Virus record (IMG/VR): IMGVR_UViG_3300032220_000192 | Span: 1-30,585 of that record | Source: a virus | Strand: one strand, 5' to 3' | DNA: 30,585 nucleotides | Part shown: piece after piece, positions 6,829-13,598 of the stretch | How the letters are laid out: every line of letters starts with the position of its first letter | How positions within the stretch are numbered: the stretch's first letter is position 1 | Notes under the pieces: model-generated | The model's input: only the letters and a program-made list of their open reading frames with translations | Database searches by the model: none | Told to the model about the DNA's origin: nothing | Position numbers and translations under genes: made by a program

Positions 6829-7231
6829 TAGATTGCACTTTGAATTTTTCGTACTGGAGTTCTGTCATGTACAGACCTATCTCGTGACCAAAGGGTCTTT
6901 TAGTGTTGATAGTAACAGGTAGACCGACCAGCAGTGCAGCAGAAATAGTCATGTCTTTGCTGACGTAGCAGTGGTGGGGGTTTCCTGTTGTCCACCTTTC
7001 TACATCGTGCTTGATAGAATATGGTCTGAACCAGTGGATTCTTTTCGATGTTCTTTGTTTGGCCAGCAACTTCATCCACTCGTATGCAGAATCTCTTCCT
7101 TTGTCGTAGACGAAATCTTCTGCTACTCCATGAAGAGGAACCCACCAGTTGGATTGGTCTTCGAAATTAAGATTAGAATAGAAGTTAATTTCGTCCTGTG
7201 AAATGCTAAGTCTTTTTGTTGGATTACTCAT
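6812..7231 (-). CDS. Hypothetical protein of the replication operon
   Basis: This 139-residue soluble protein is rich in tryptophan, histidine and aromatic residues in its middle, for example IHWFRPYSIKHDVERW (about 64-79). No catalytic motif I recognise is present. It overlaps the preceding gene by 8 bp and the HTH gene by 17 bp, so it is part of the tight early/middle operon. Confidence 0.7.
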   Translation of the reverse strand: MSNPTKRLSISQDEINFYSNLNFEDQSNWWVPLHGVAEDFVYDKGRDSAYEWMKLLAKQRTSKRIHWFRPYSIKHDVERWTTGNPHHCYVSKDMTISAALLVGLPVTINTKRPFGHEIGLYMTELQYEKFKVQSNVQKP

Positions 7232-7463
7232 GACCTGATTCTTCTTCGTCTGATTCGTACCAGTCTATGGTGTCCTGTAATTTACGCCTGACAGCATAAA
7301 GCTTCTTAATTACTTCGATCTTTTGATCTGGTGTTAGCAGATTCAGTTCTTCGTCTGTCATCTCTACAATTTTTTCAACCAGTTGGTCTTGTTCCAACCA
7401 TTGTTTGAATTGTGCAACTTCATCGTTGAAGTCGTCTTCGGGTGTAAATGTTACTTTTTCCAT
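7224..7463 (-). CDS. Small acidic hypothetical protein
   Basis: This 79-residue, strongly acidic and mostly helical protein starts MEKVTFTPEDDFNDEVAQFK and ends in a run of acidic residues. It is the first gene of the replication operon and lies downstream of the terminator at 7500-7556. Its leader (7464-7495) is almost only A, with some T and C, and lacks a Shine-Dalgarno sequence, as expected for a Bacteroidota host. Small acidic early proteins often act on host enzymes, but nothing in the sequence shows that here. Confidence 0.7.
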   Translation of the reverse strand: MEKVTFTPEDDFNDEVAQFKQWLEQDQLVEKIVEMTDEELNLLTPDQKIEVIKKLYAVRRKLQDTIDWYESDEEESGHE

Positions 7464-7499
7464 TTTTATATTTGTTTATTTGTTTATTTTTGTTTGCAT

Positions 7500-7556
7500 A
7501 AAAAAAAGACCTTGTCTCCTTCGGATGTGGGGCTCCTCGGGAAACAGGTCTTTAAA
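7500..7556 (-). terminator. Rho-independent terminator after the regulatory operon
   Basis: On the minus strand AAAGACC and TGTTTC pair with GAGACA and GGTCTTT (one bulged A), with a large loop, followed by eight T. This gives a stem of about 13 pairs and a clear U-tract. It ends the operon 9498-7634. The loop contains CCCCAC (7532-7527), complementary to GTGGGG at 7578-7573 just upstream, so extra structure is possible. Confidence 0.85.
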
Positions 7557-7633
7557 GTCTTTGTTGGTATCCCCCCACGGAATAATAAACTGTTATGTAT
7601 TATACTATATACCTTTTTTTTTGTTTCTTTTTT

Positions 7634-8329
7634 TCACCTTACCAGTCCATGATCTTGGACAATCTTTTTTATCCTGGATGTAGATGTCCATCCCATGCGG
7701 TCGATGATTGCGTAGAAGGTTTGCCCCTGGTTGAACAGCCGGATAACTTCTGCTATCTCTTCTTCTGTGCTCCTGGGTTTGGGTGTTCCCTTAGAAGTAA
7801 TTTTTTGATGCTTAGGTCTAGGGGGTAGATACTTTGCACGTGCTGACCTGAGCCATTGTGGTAACAGAAGCATGTCGTAGAGTTGCTCTTTGCCTACCCC
7901 TACCTTCTCCATTCGGTCTTCTGCCTTCAGCAGATGTTCTACAGAGGCTTGGGTAAATTTTGTTCTTGTTCTCAAGTAGGGTGCTCTTTCCTTTCCAGAT
8001 AAAGGCCCAGACAGCACCATATTCTCGAACCTCGTGTCCAAGGGGTTTGCATTCACAAAAAAGAAGTGGGGGGTGTTTACAATTTCCCCTGTGTAGCACT
8101 CCCAGATAATTCTGGTCTTAGTTCCTACTGAATTTCTGGTTGCTTGGTTCCTAACCATTGAAGTGTCCACCTTATCATAGATGCCATACTTGTCGTTGTC
8201 GCAGTAGATAACTCCCAGTTGGTTTACCTTGATGTCGTGCTTAGGGTGTGGAAAGAAAATTTCTTCTTCGTGATCTTCCAAAGTTGGAAACTTAGCCTCG
8301 AAGAAATGCTTAGCTGGATGGACTATCAA
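7634..8329 (-). CDS. Degenerate HNH-like protein with C-terminal HTH
   Basis: The 231-residue protein has two recognisable parts. Residues about 60-107 follow the layout of HNH homing-type nucleases (a segment with IIWECYTGEIV, then VNANPLDTRFENMVL), but the histidines expected of an active HNH site are not visible. Residues about 188-231 look like a resolvase-type helix-turn-helix (EEEIAEVIRLFNQGQTFYAI and onward). This suggests a DNA-binding protein derived from an HNH nuclease that has lost cleavage. The first codon available is TTG at 8329, overlapping the previous gene by 20 bp; no ATG lies near, so the start is uncertain. It is the last gene before a strong terminator. Confidence 0.6.
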   Translation of the reverse strand: MIVHPAKHFFEAKFPTLEDHEEEIFFPHPKHDIKVNQLGVIYCDNDKYGIYDKVDTSMVRNQATRNSVGTKTRIIWECYTGEIVNTPHFFFVNANPLDTRFENMVLSGPLSGKERAPYLRTRTKFTQASVEHLLKAEDRMEKVGVGKEQLYDMLLLPQWLRSARAKYLPPRPKHQKITSKGTPKPRSTEEEIAEVIRLFNQGQTFYAIIDRMGWTSTSRIKKIVQDHGLVR

Positions 8330-8558
8330 AATAAAATTCCTTCTTTTTTAACCTTGTTGTGATAAGATAATCAACATTGCCTTCGTTGGGGCGAATCCCT
8401 CCGAGATCTTCTATGTGGGTCAGATCAAGCTCAGGGTGGTAAAGCACAACATACAGTTTCCCGGTTTCCATTCGGTAGGCATTGTTTAATTTCCAAAGCC
8501 CATAGACCCCGGTTCTTTTGTACATTTTGGATCTGATAGAATATTCCTTTGCAATCAT
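8310..8558 (-). CDS. Small hypothetical protein
   Basis: This 82-residue basic protein begins MIAKEYSIRSKMYKRTGVYG and contains alternating strand-like segments such as KLYVVLYHPELDLTHIEDLG. No domain is recognised. It overlaps the upstream 60-residue HTH gene by an ATGA junction and the following gene by 20 bp, so it is held in the regulatory operon. Confidence 0.65.
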   Translation of the reverse strand: MIAKEYSIRSKMYKRTGVYGLWKLNNAYRMETGKLYVVLYHPELDLTHIEDLGGIRPNEGNVDYLITTRLKKKEFYFDSPSS

Positions 8559-8737
8559 GTTCTAGACTTGCCTAAGACGACTCTGCGTGCATGTGTATGT
8601 GAACAATTGAATGCTGCCCCAAGCTGCCTATAAGTCACAAGACGCAGTTCTGCAAGGCGTCTTAGGATGTCGACCTGATCGTCGGACAATTTAGCGTTCC
8701 CGTTCTTTTCGTTTTTGAAATCTGCTTTGATTTTCAT
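8555..8737 (-). CDS. Small helix-turn-helix protein
   Basis: This 60-residue protein has a homeodomain-like HTH: KLSDDQVDILRRLAELRLVT (about 16-35), then YRQLGAAFNCSHTHARRVVLGKSR. This is close to the pattern of small phage HTH proteins related to resolvase C-termini and NUMOD-type modules. It overlaps the methyltransferase stop by ATGA. With the methyltransferase upstream and another HTH protein two genes downstream, a regulatory role in early transcription is likely but unproven. Confidence 0.7.
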   Translation of the reverse strand: MKIKADFKNEKNGNAKLSDDQVDILRRLAELRLVTYRQLGAAFNCSHTHARRVVLGKSRT

Positions 8738-9498
8738 AACTCTATAGTGTTCTCAATTTCATTACCCCAGACATCCCAGCCCGGCTTAGCGTCTCTGGCG
8801 AATAGTTCTATCCTGGCGCAGTCTGGAAACATGCGGACTATTTCTTCTGCTATAAAGTCGGGTTTTTTAGAATGCTTAGTTCTTGTTGCTTCCACTACCT
8901 GAGAGACATTCCTTGCCTTCATGTGTTTAGTCATTGCTCCTCTTGTTCCTAATAAACAAAGTTCTGCCCCTTTGTTGGTCCAGGGAGCCATCATTTTAAC
9001 CTGTTTACCTGACTTTTCTTTTTTAACCCAAACAAACCCAATAGTCTTATAGGTAAAACCCCATGACTTCATTATCTCTAAAGCCTGAGGCATATGGGTA
9101 TCTGTTGTCCACATAAAACAAATAGCATCTTTGTCAACTAAATCTTTAATTGGTAGTTCTGCAATATCAGAAGAATCCATTGTTGGATATTGTTTTTCTT
9201 CTTTTTCATAATCTAAATTTCTTCCATCTCCTCTAATATCAAATCCTCCCTTAGTAAAATGAAGAGAAGACTTTCCATAATCCCATGGTGGATCTGCATA
9301 TACAACTTGATATTTGTTTATTTTTAATTCCATTAATTCTTGTTTGGTTAGTGTTGGGTAAACTTTTTCCTTGTCGTTGTTCCTTCCTTTTTCTTCAACA
9401 GTTCCCCATCCCCCTCCTTTAACTAAAAGATGGGAAGAATCGGTAAACTTCCAGGGTGGATCTGCATAAATGACCTGATACTTTTTTTCTGTATTCAT
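8734..9498 (-). CDS. MT-A70 family DNA adenine methyltransferase with duplicated DPPW segment
   Basis: This is an N6-adenine methyltransferase. The DPPW motif that binds the target adenine occurs twice: in YQVIYADPPW (about 7-16) and YQVVYADPPW (about 63-72). The flanking 50 or so residues are also similar (each followed by a GG-containing loop, a charged stretch and YPT). The rest resembles MT-A70 proteins: FMWTTDTHMPQAL, a helix with MKSWGFTYKTIGFVW, and a C-terminus with ARIELFARDAKPGWDVWGNE. The second copy is joined to the complete catalytic domain, so the first looks like an extra partial copy. The length of 254 exceeds the roughly 180-200 usual for such phage enzymes. It probably methylates phage DNA against host restriction. 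It is the first gene of the leftward early operon. Confidence 0.9.
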   Translation of the reverse strand: MNTEKKYQVIYADPPWKFTDSSHLLVKGGGWGTVEEKGRNNDKEKVYPTLTKQELMELKINKYQVVYADPPWDYGKSSLHFTKGGFDIRGDGRNLDYEKEEKQYPTMDSSDIAELPIKDLVDKDAICFMWTTDTHMPQALEIMKSWGFTYKTIGFVWVKKEKSGKQVKMMAPWTNKGAELCLLGTRGAMTKHMKARNVSQVVEATRTKHSKKPDFIAEEIVRMFPDCARIELFARDAKPGWDVWGNEIENTIEL

Positions 9499-9517
9499 AA
9501 TTGTTATACTATGTATC

Positions 9518-9525
9518 CAAATTTA
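9518..9525 (-). promoter_or_regulatory. Possible Bacteroidota-type -7 promoter box
   Basis: The minus strand reads TAAATTTG, matching the TAnnTTTG box of Bacteroidota housekeeping promoters, 19 nt before the methyltransferase start. No good -33 box is seen at the usual distance, because the terminator of the portal operon lies immediately upstream. The position, right after a terminator and before the first gene of an operon, supports a promoter. Confidence 0.4.
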
Positions 9526-9532
9526 TATTCCA

Positions 9533-9569
9533 CAAAAAACCCCCTGGAAGTTATGAGAAACCAGAGGGT
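9533..9569 (-). terminator. Rho-independent terminator after the portal operon
   Basis: On the minus strand ACCCTCTGG (9569-9561) pairs with CCAGGGGGT (9547-9539) over nine pairs including one G-U, with a 13-nt loop and a TTTTTT tail. It follows the 39-residue ORF and ends the portal-connector operon. Confidence 0.85.
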
Positions 9570-9651
9570 AATTTTGTTATAGAGAGATGGGGTTTTTGAT
9601 AAAAATAATAAATAGAATATGCAACGACTAAGTTTCCCCATTCTCTGTCTG

Positions 9652-9771
9652 TTATAGTTTTCTGTCGGGGAAAAGTTTCTTCTTAGCAAAGAGGTAGCTT
9701 TTCAGCTTCTCTTCGTTTACCAGGGAAGACTTGTAGGTCTTAGCCAGCTTAATTTCGGTGGGCTTGTCCAT
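9652..9771 (-). CDS. 39-residue hypothetical protein
   Basis: An ATG at 9771, one base after the stop of the connector gene, opens a 39-codon frame ending at 9652. The product begins MDKPTEIKLAKTYKSSLVNE and is lysine-rich. The tight spacing to the connector gene and the terminator 80 bases further on make it a likely real last gene of the portal operon. No function is recognised. Confidence 0.55.
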   Translation of the reverse strand: MDKPTEIKLAKTYKSSLVNEEKLKSYLFAKKKLFPDRKL

Positions 9772-9772
9772 C

Positions 9773-10414
9773 TTAGCTACCTGGTGCTTGATAGAAGTTC
9801 ATGCCGAAGGGCTCGCAGCCTTCTGTGCCGCCATACCAACCCACGTTTGCAGAATCTCTGGTACCAACCATGGTCCTCTTTTTCCATGCATAAGGTTGCT
9901 TTGGGGTAACCAAAGACCCAAAGTAAGGGTTTCCTCTCTCCGGAAGCTGGCCATCGAGCACCCTCGGCGCCACGTAGGCCTGATAGGCCCCGGGATGTAA
10001 AACCATCCACTCGATCATTCTCTTCATGTAGGTTTCACCTGCAGAGCGAACTTGCTCCATTAGAAACTTTAGCTCTTCAAGGGTAATCGGCTCTGAATTT
10101 TCAGAAGTTGGAGAAACCACCGACTTATTGAAGATTTTATACTTCAGGAACGGGAGAGCGTAGAATAGCCCCCAGTTGCACATTGCGTTTCCGATGTAGT
10201 TGTCCAGAAGAAATTGGTTGTCTGTTGAAACTGTGTTGGACACAACCTGATTCTTCAACTGCATGTAGTAGGTAGCTCCGATATAATTCTGAAGAACTAT
10301 ATCTTGACTTTGTAGAATATAGGGAATCAGATCGGCTGGGGAGACGTTCTGGTTGATTGATGTGAAGGCTTTAAGTTTCTCTTCAGAAACTAGCAGTGCT
10401 AATTTTTGTGCCAT
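9773..10414 (-). CDS. Head-tail connector / virion protein (DUF6712-like)
   Basis: This 213-residue protein starts MAQKLALLVSEEKLKAFTSI. It has the pattern of an adaptor found next to portal genes in Bacteroidota phages: an N-terminal helical part with NVSPADLIPYILQSQD, a middle helix with LDNYIGNAMCNWGLFYALPF, and a long C-terminal extension. It lies 3 bp after the portal gene. The predicted role is to join the portal ring to the tail. The domain name is from memory and should be treated as tentative. Confidence 0.65.
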   Translation of the reverse strand: MAQKLALLVSEEKLKAFTSINQNVSPADLIPYILQSQDIVLQNYIGATYYMQLKNQVVSNTVSTDNQFLLDNYIGNAMCNWGLFYALPFLKYKIFNKSVVSPTSENSEPITLEELKFLMEQVRSAGETYMKRMIEWMVLHPGAYQAYVAPRVLDGQLPERGNPYFGSLVTPKQPYAWKKRTMVGTRDSANVGWYGGTEGCEPFGMNFYQAPGS

Positions 10415-10417
10415 GTG

Positions 10418-11596
10418 TTATTCTATTGCTGTGGTTACTTCTTGACCAGCTACCTGCTTGCCTTCTTCGTCGAAGATCTTCTTGGGCTGGATGTATAGCT
10501 CTGTGTCGTACCCGTAGTAGGACATCAGACGGTCGAACACCTTCAACAGGGTTGCCTGGTCTGGCTGGATAACTGTGGAAACAAAGTGCTGGTAGGAAAC
10601 TGTAATTTCGTCTGCGTTGTTGCTGAACCCACTGGACCCTAAGTCCTTGATGCCAAGGAGGAGGGGTGATGTAATTCTGTGCCCCGTTAAAATTCTAGAG
10701 GTAATCCTATTTTCCAACGTGATGTAGTATTCGTCGTTGGCCGAGTTCAAGGCTGTGACCTCTAAGTTGGTGTCTTTTGAATCCGCGAACGAAAGGAAAA
10801 ACTTTCCGGCGGAATCCACCGAGGAGAAGTTTGACGCGATTTCCTGGTAGATGTCCTGGCGTTCTTCTGGGGAAGGTATTCCGTTGTGGAACTGTAGGAT
10901 CATAGACGGGTTTAACCCGTTCATCAAATTCCAGTAGTGAAAAGAAGAGATGGAAACGTCAACCTGAATATCGGTAAGAGAGCCAGAATAAGCAGGCATA
11001 GGGTAGTATTTCTGCCCAGGGTTGTGCTTAAAGAAATACAGGATTTGGTTAGGGTAAAGTGCTGCATGTGCGGGGTCGAAAGACTTATAGCCCTTAGGCT
11101 TGTAGGCGTCCTTTTTATATTTGGTCCAGTCTGCAGAGTAGTAGTACCACTCCACGCGATCTGTCTCGTAGTCGATGTGGCCAGAACGGATATCGTTAAA
11201 GTCCATGTTAAACATGTCGATAATTTTATCTCCGGTTTGGTTCCAGATAATGTTCAGGGCTGCGCCACCGTAGATAATGTAGTCCAATGCAAATCTGTCG
11301 AAGATGTCGTTCCAGCCCTGCATGTGGTTTGCTCTTTTTAAGACGTAGTCTAGATTCGGATCTATCGTCTTTAGACCTTCACCGATCGTTGCAATGTGCT
11401 TGGACACGATGCAAGACCGGTTCATAGCCGAGGCGTTATACAAAGGGGTAATCAGGGCGTTGGGGTAGAGATTGTCTGCACCGTAGTTTATCCATGATTG
11501 GCCTTTGACTTCAAAAACTCTTGCAAGCGTTGGATCTGGCACCGCTTGGGAAAACTTTTGAAAAGAAGCTTTTGGTTTGTTTTCTTTGTTCATCAT
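10418..11596 (-). CDS. Portal protein
   Basis: This forms the dodecameric ring through which DNA enters and leaves the capsid. The 392-residue protein shows the portal layout: an N-terminal region with WINYGADNLYPNALITPLYN, a helix-rich body, DFNDIRSGHIDYETDRVEWY, and the C-terminal crown region with LENRITSRILTGHRITSPLL (about 296-315). Length and pattern match the PBSX/HK97-like portal group. Two ATG codons open it (11596 and 11593). By analogy with the other late genes, the second, 6 nt after the TCATACTTA box, is the likelier start. It is not adjacent to the terminase or the capsid genes, which is unusual. Confidence 0.85.
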   Translation of the reverse strand: MMNKENKPKASFQKFSQAVPDPTLARVFEVKGQSWINYGADNLYPNALITPLYNASAMNRSCIVSKHIATIGEGLKTIDPNLDYVLKRANHMQGWNDIFDRFALDYIIYGGAALNIIWNQTGDKIIDMFNMDFNDIRSGHIDYETDRVEWYYYSADWTKYKKDAYKPKGYKSFDPAHAALYPNQILYFFKHNPGQKYYPMPAYSGSLTDIQVDVSISSFHYWNLMNGLNPSMILQFHNGIPSPEERQDIYQEIASNFSSVDSAGKFFLSFADSKDTNLEVTALNSANDEYYITLENRITSRILTGHRITSPLLLGIKDLGSSGFSNNADEITVSYQHFVSTVIQPDQATLLKVFDRLMSYYGYDTELYIQPKKIFDEEGKQVAGQEVTTAIE

Positions 11597-11599
11597 CTA

Positions 11600-11626
11600 T
11601 AAGTATGAAATTCACAGAAACTGACA
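11600..11626 (-). promoter_or_regulatory. Putative phage late promoter 2 (portal operon)
   Basis: The minus strand shows TGTCAG (11626-11621), 12 nt, then TCATACTTA (11608-11600). ATG codons follow 3 and 6 nt further on. It shares spacing and sequence with the other six copies. Confidence 0.8.
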
Positions 11627-11671
11627 TTGGGAACAATTTTTTTGTTCGATTCTATAATTGATATATAGTGC

Positions 11672-12589
11672 ATGACAAAAGATTCAAAGAAAATTGCGAC
11701 AAATTTATTACTTCACATTAACGGTGGTCTTGGTAAGTGCATCATGGCTACTGCAGTTATTGCGTCTTATAAAAGAACGTATCCGGACTCGAAAGTCGTG
11801 GTAGTGTCAGGCTACCCCGAAGTGTTTGTTAACAACCCATACGTCCACAAAAACTTTCCCTTTGCCACGGCTTACCTCTGGCAAGATTATTACGGCCAGC
11901 CTAGCTGGAACGTTTCTGCCCATGATCCGTACATGGAACAGCATTGGATCAAAAATGACAAAGTTCACCTTATAGATATCTGGTGTCGCATGCTAGGTGT
12001 TGATTCGGTCCAAAAGACCCCATTGCTTTATTTTGCAGGTCCAGAAGTCGACGAACTCCAAGCTATGATTAGAGTGGATAAGCCTCTAGTGGTTGTGCAA
12101 TCTACCGGTGGTGCAAATCCAGCTGCTAGATCTTGGACACGTAATCCACCGATTGGTGAGTTCGACGAGTTTTTAGCTAGGTATAAAGAGACACACTATG
12201 TTGTCCACCTGTGCTTACCAGAAACACCTGCGTTAACTAACATACACCAGCGGGTGGAAAATTTAAACCGCCGACAAGCAATGGCTTTAATTTATTTCTC
12301 ACAAGAAGTTGTTGGTATTGATTCGTATGCTATGCATGCTAGGGCGGCGAACTTAGAGGCTGGGCCTACCACAATCTTCTTCCCTCTAGCCGAATCAGTG
12401 GATAGACTGGGGTACACCAGAAGCGGATGGAATAATATAGTCCCCACCGCTCAAATACAGCAAATGCTGTTGGACCACACTGATTACTATGCTACAGTTT
12501 TCAAGCTGTCCATAGAAAATGCATCTGAGAATTGCCCTATCCCGGTTGGAACCAAATGGTTCGATTTCGATGGAGGACGACCTGTATAA
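11672..12589 (+). CDS. Glycosyltransferase family 9-like protein
   Basis: The 305-residue protein resembles ADP-heptose:LPS heptosyltransferases (GT9, GT-B fold). Its N-terminus contains INGGLGKCIMATAVIASYKR (about 17-36), matching the GGLGD-type nucleotide-sugar motif. A central VVVQSTGGANP and a C-terminal VGIDSYAMHARAAN match the second sugar-nucleotide binding lobe. In phages such enzymes may modify host surface sugars, virion proteins or DNA; which applies is not clear. It is one of only two rightward genes. Upstream, a TATAAT box (11653-11658) lies 13 bases before the ATG, in the intergenic region shared with the portal promoter. The opposite orientation suggests independent acquisition. 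Confidence 0.75.
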   Translation: MTKDSKKIATNLLLHINGGLGKCIMATAVIASYKRTYPDSKVVVVSGYPEVFVNNPYVHKNFPFATAYLWQDYYGQPSWNVSAHDPYMEQHWIKNDKVHLIDIWCRMLGVDSVQKTPLLYFAGPEVDELQAMIRVDKPLVVVQSTGGANPAARSWTRNPPIGEFDEFLARYKETHYVVHLCLPETPALTNIHQRVENLNRRQAMALIYFSQEVVGIDSYAMHARAANLEAGPTTIFFPLAESVDRLGYTRSGWNNIVPTAQIQQMLLDHTDYYATVFKLSIENASENCPIPVGTKWFDFDGGRPV

Positions 12590-12722
12590 ACTCCTGGTAA
12601 TTTCTTATTGCCTTCAAAGGATAAAAGAAGGGGATCAAAATCACCACTTCTTACAAATAGCAATTATTACTCTGCAGGAACTAATCGACAATACGATTAA
12701 CCCTGTCCTACCGACCGTTTAA
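12570..12722 (+). CDS. 50-residue hypothetical protein overlapping the glycosyltransferase gene
   Basis: An ATG at 12570, inside the glycosyltransferase 3' end, opens a 50-codon frame starting MEDDLYKLLVISYCLQRIKE. The start-in-end overlap of 20 bp and the rightward direction are what translational coupling would give. The protein is helical and partly hydrophobic, with no recognised function. It overlaps the 46-residue leftward gene at its 3' end, so it could also be chance. Confidence 0.4.
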   Translation: MEDDLYKLLVISYCLQRIKEGDQNHHFLQIAIITLQELIDNTINPVLPTV

Positions 12723-12837
12723 CGTAGTTAGTAGAACCCTTAGACCTTGAAGTCTTCTTTTTGCTATGAACACCTTTATTTTTACGCTTAGGCTTTTTTA
12801 GGAAGGCTGCTATGCTGGAGATCTTAGCTTTGGCCAT
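12697..12837 (-). CDS. Small basic protein with KRKNKGVHSKK motif
   Basis: A 46-codon frame opens at 12837 with a TAATG overlap on the stop of the LamG-like gene and ends at 12697. It is lysine- and arginine-rich, with KKPKRKNKGVHSKKKTSRSK (about 14-33) and a C-terminal SVGQG. I recall similar very small basic ORFs, with a GVHxK..TSK..S..Y.....GQG pattern, in other Bacteroidota phages; I cannot verify this here. The charge suggests nucleic acid or capsid binding. It is the last gene of the fibre operon. Confidence 0.7.
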   Translation of the reverse strand: MAKAKISSIAAFLKKPKRKNKGVHSKKKTSRSKGSTNYVKRSVGQG

Positions 12838-13598
12838 TAGAGTGCATATTTAGTCTGGACATAAGACCAAAGATCACTTAAATCACCTGCGGATAAAACT
12901 GAACCCCTGGTAATAATTACCTCTGCAATAGAACCAGCAAAATTATAAGCGTAATTACTACTATCATAACCTCCTATAAAAAACTTTGGATTTGTATTTA
13001 CTAAATAGGATCCAGATTTAGCATTAGAAGAAGAATTAAAATATGTATAAATATCGGTAGATGTTAATCCTATTCCTGCAAGAAGAGTTGCATTTAAAGA
13101 TGTTCCCGAAATAGAATTAGTTAATCCCCCTATAGATCCTGTCCACCCGTTGATGGATGAATCTTCTATATTAATACTCCAAGCTCCCCTGTTAGCAACA
13201 GATGCATCAGAACCTCCTCCAATAAAATTAAAAAATGCTGCTCCCAATGATTGATTTTTCCTTGCTATTATAAAACAATAAAGAGGAAAAGATCCAGAAT
13301 AAATAAAATCTGTATTATTTTCTAAAATATTAATAACAGTAGGCGTATCCGTTGAAATAAAATCTACAGTTGGTAAACCATTAAAATTTGCATTAGAAGA
13401 TGTAAATCCAGGCTGGTTTGCAACAGTTGCCTGAATTACTGATTTAGAGGTTAAGCTATCCTGCCATGCAGAAACAGTAGAACCATTCAAAGTTATCCCC
13501 ACATCTGATTTAAACCAGTTTTCTATGCCTGGTAAATCTGCTGGTGTCCAGCCTCCGCCCGCCGGGGCTGCCATAAAAGCAAATGGTGTGGTAAACAT
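12837..13598 (-). CDS. LamG/concanavalin-like virion protein
   Basis: This 253-residue protein begins with a short hydrophobic segment, then LPGIENWFKSDVGITLNGST, a typical start of laminin G-like lectin domains in phage tail and capsid proteins. Beta-strand patterns continue to the end (IIARKNQSLGAAFFNFIGGG; FAGSIAEVIITRG near the C-terminus). Such domains bind sugars or other virion parts. It follows the large collagen/YadA-like protein with a TAATG overlap and precedes the basic small gene. Likely role: receptor binding or virion decoration. Confidence 0.7.
   Translation of the reverse strand: MFTTPFAFMAAPAGGGWTPADLPGIENWFKSDVGITLNGSTVSAWQDSLTSKSVIQATVANQPGFTSSNANFNGLPTVDFISTDTPTVINILENNTDFIYSGSFPLYCFIIARKNQSLGAAFFNFIGGGSDASVANRGAWSINIEDSSINGWTGSIGGLTNSISGTSLNATLLAGIGLTSTDIYTYFNSSSNAKSGSYLVNTNPKFFIGGYDSSNYAYNFAGSIAEVIITRGSVLSAGDLSDLWSYVQTKYAL

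Noticed and set aside
9504-9689. 61-codon leftward ORF
   Set aside because: It runs through the terminator hairpin and overlaps the 39-residue gene in another frame; its composition looks non-coding.
12682-12699. Inverted repeat TAATCG/CGATTA between converging genes
   Set aside because: Only six pairs with no U-tract, and inside coding sequence on both strands; too weak to call a terminator.
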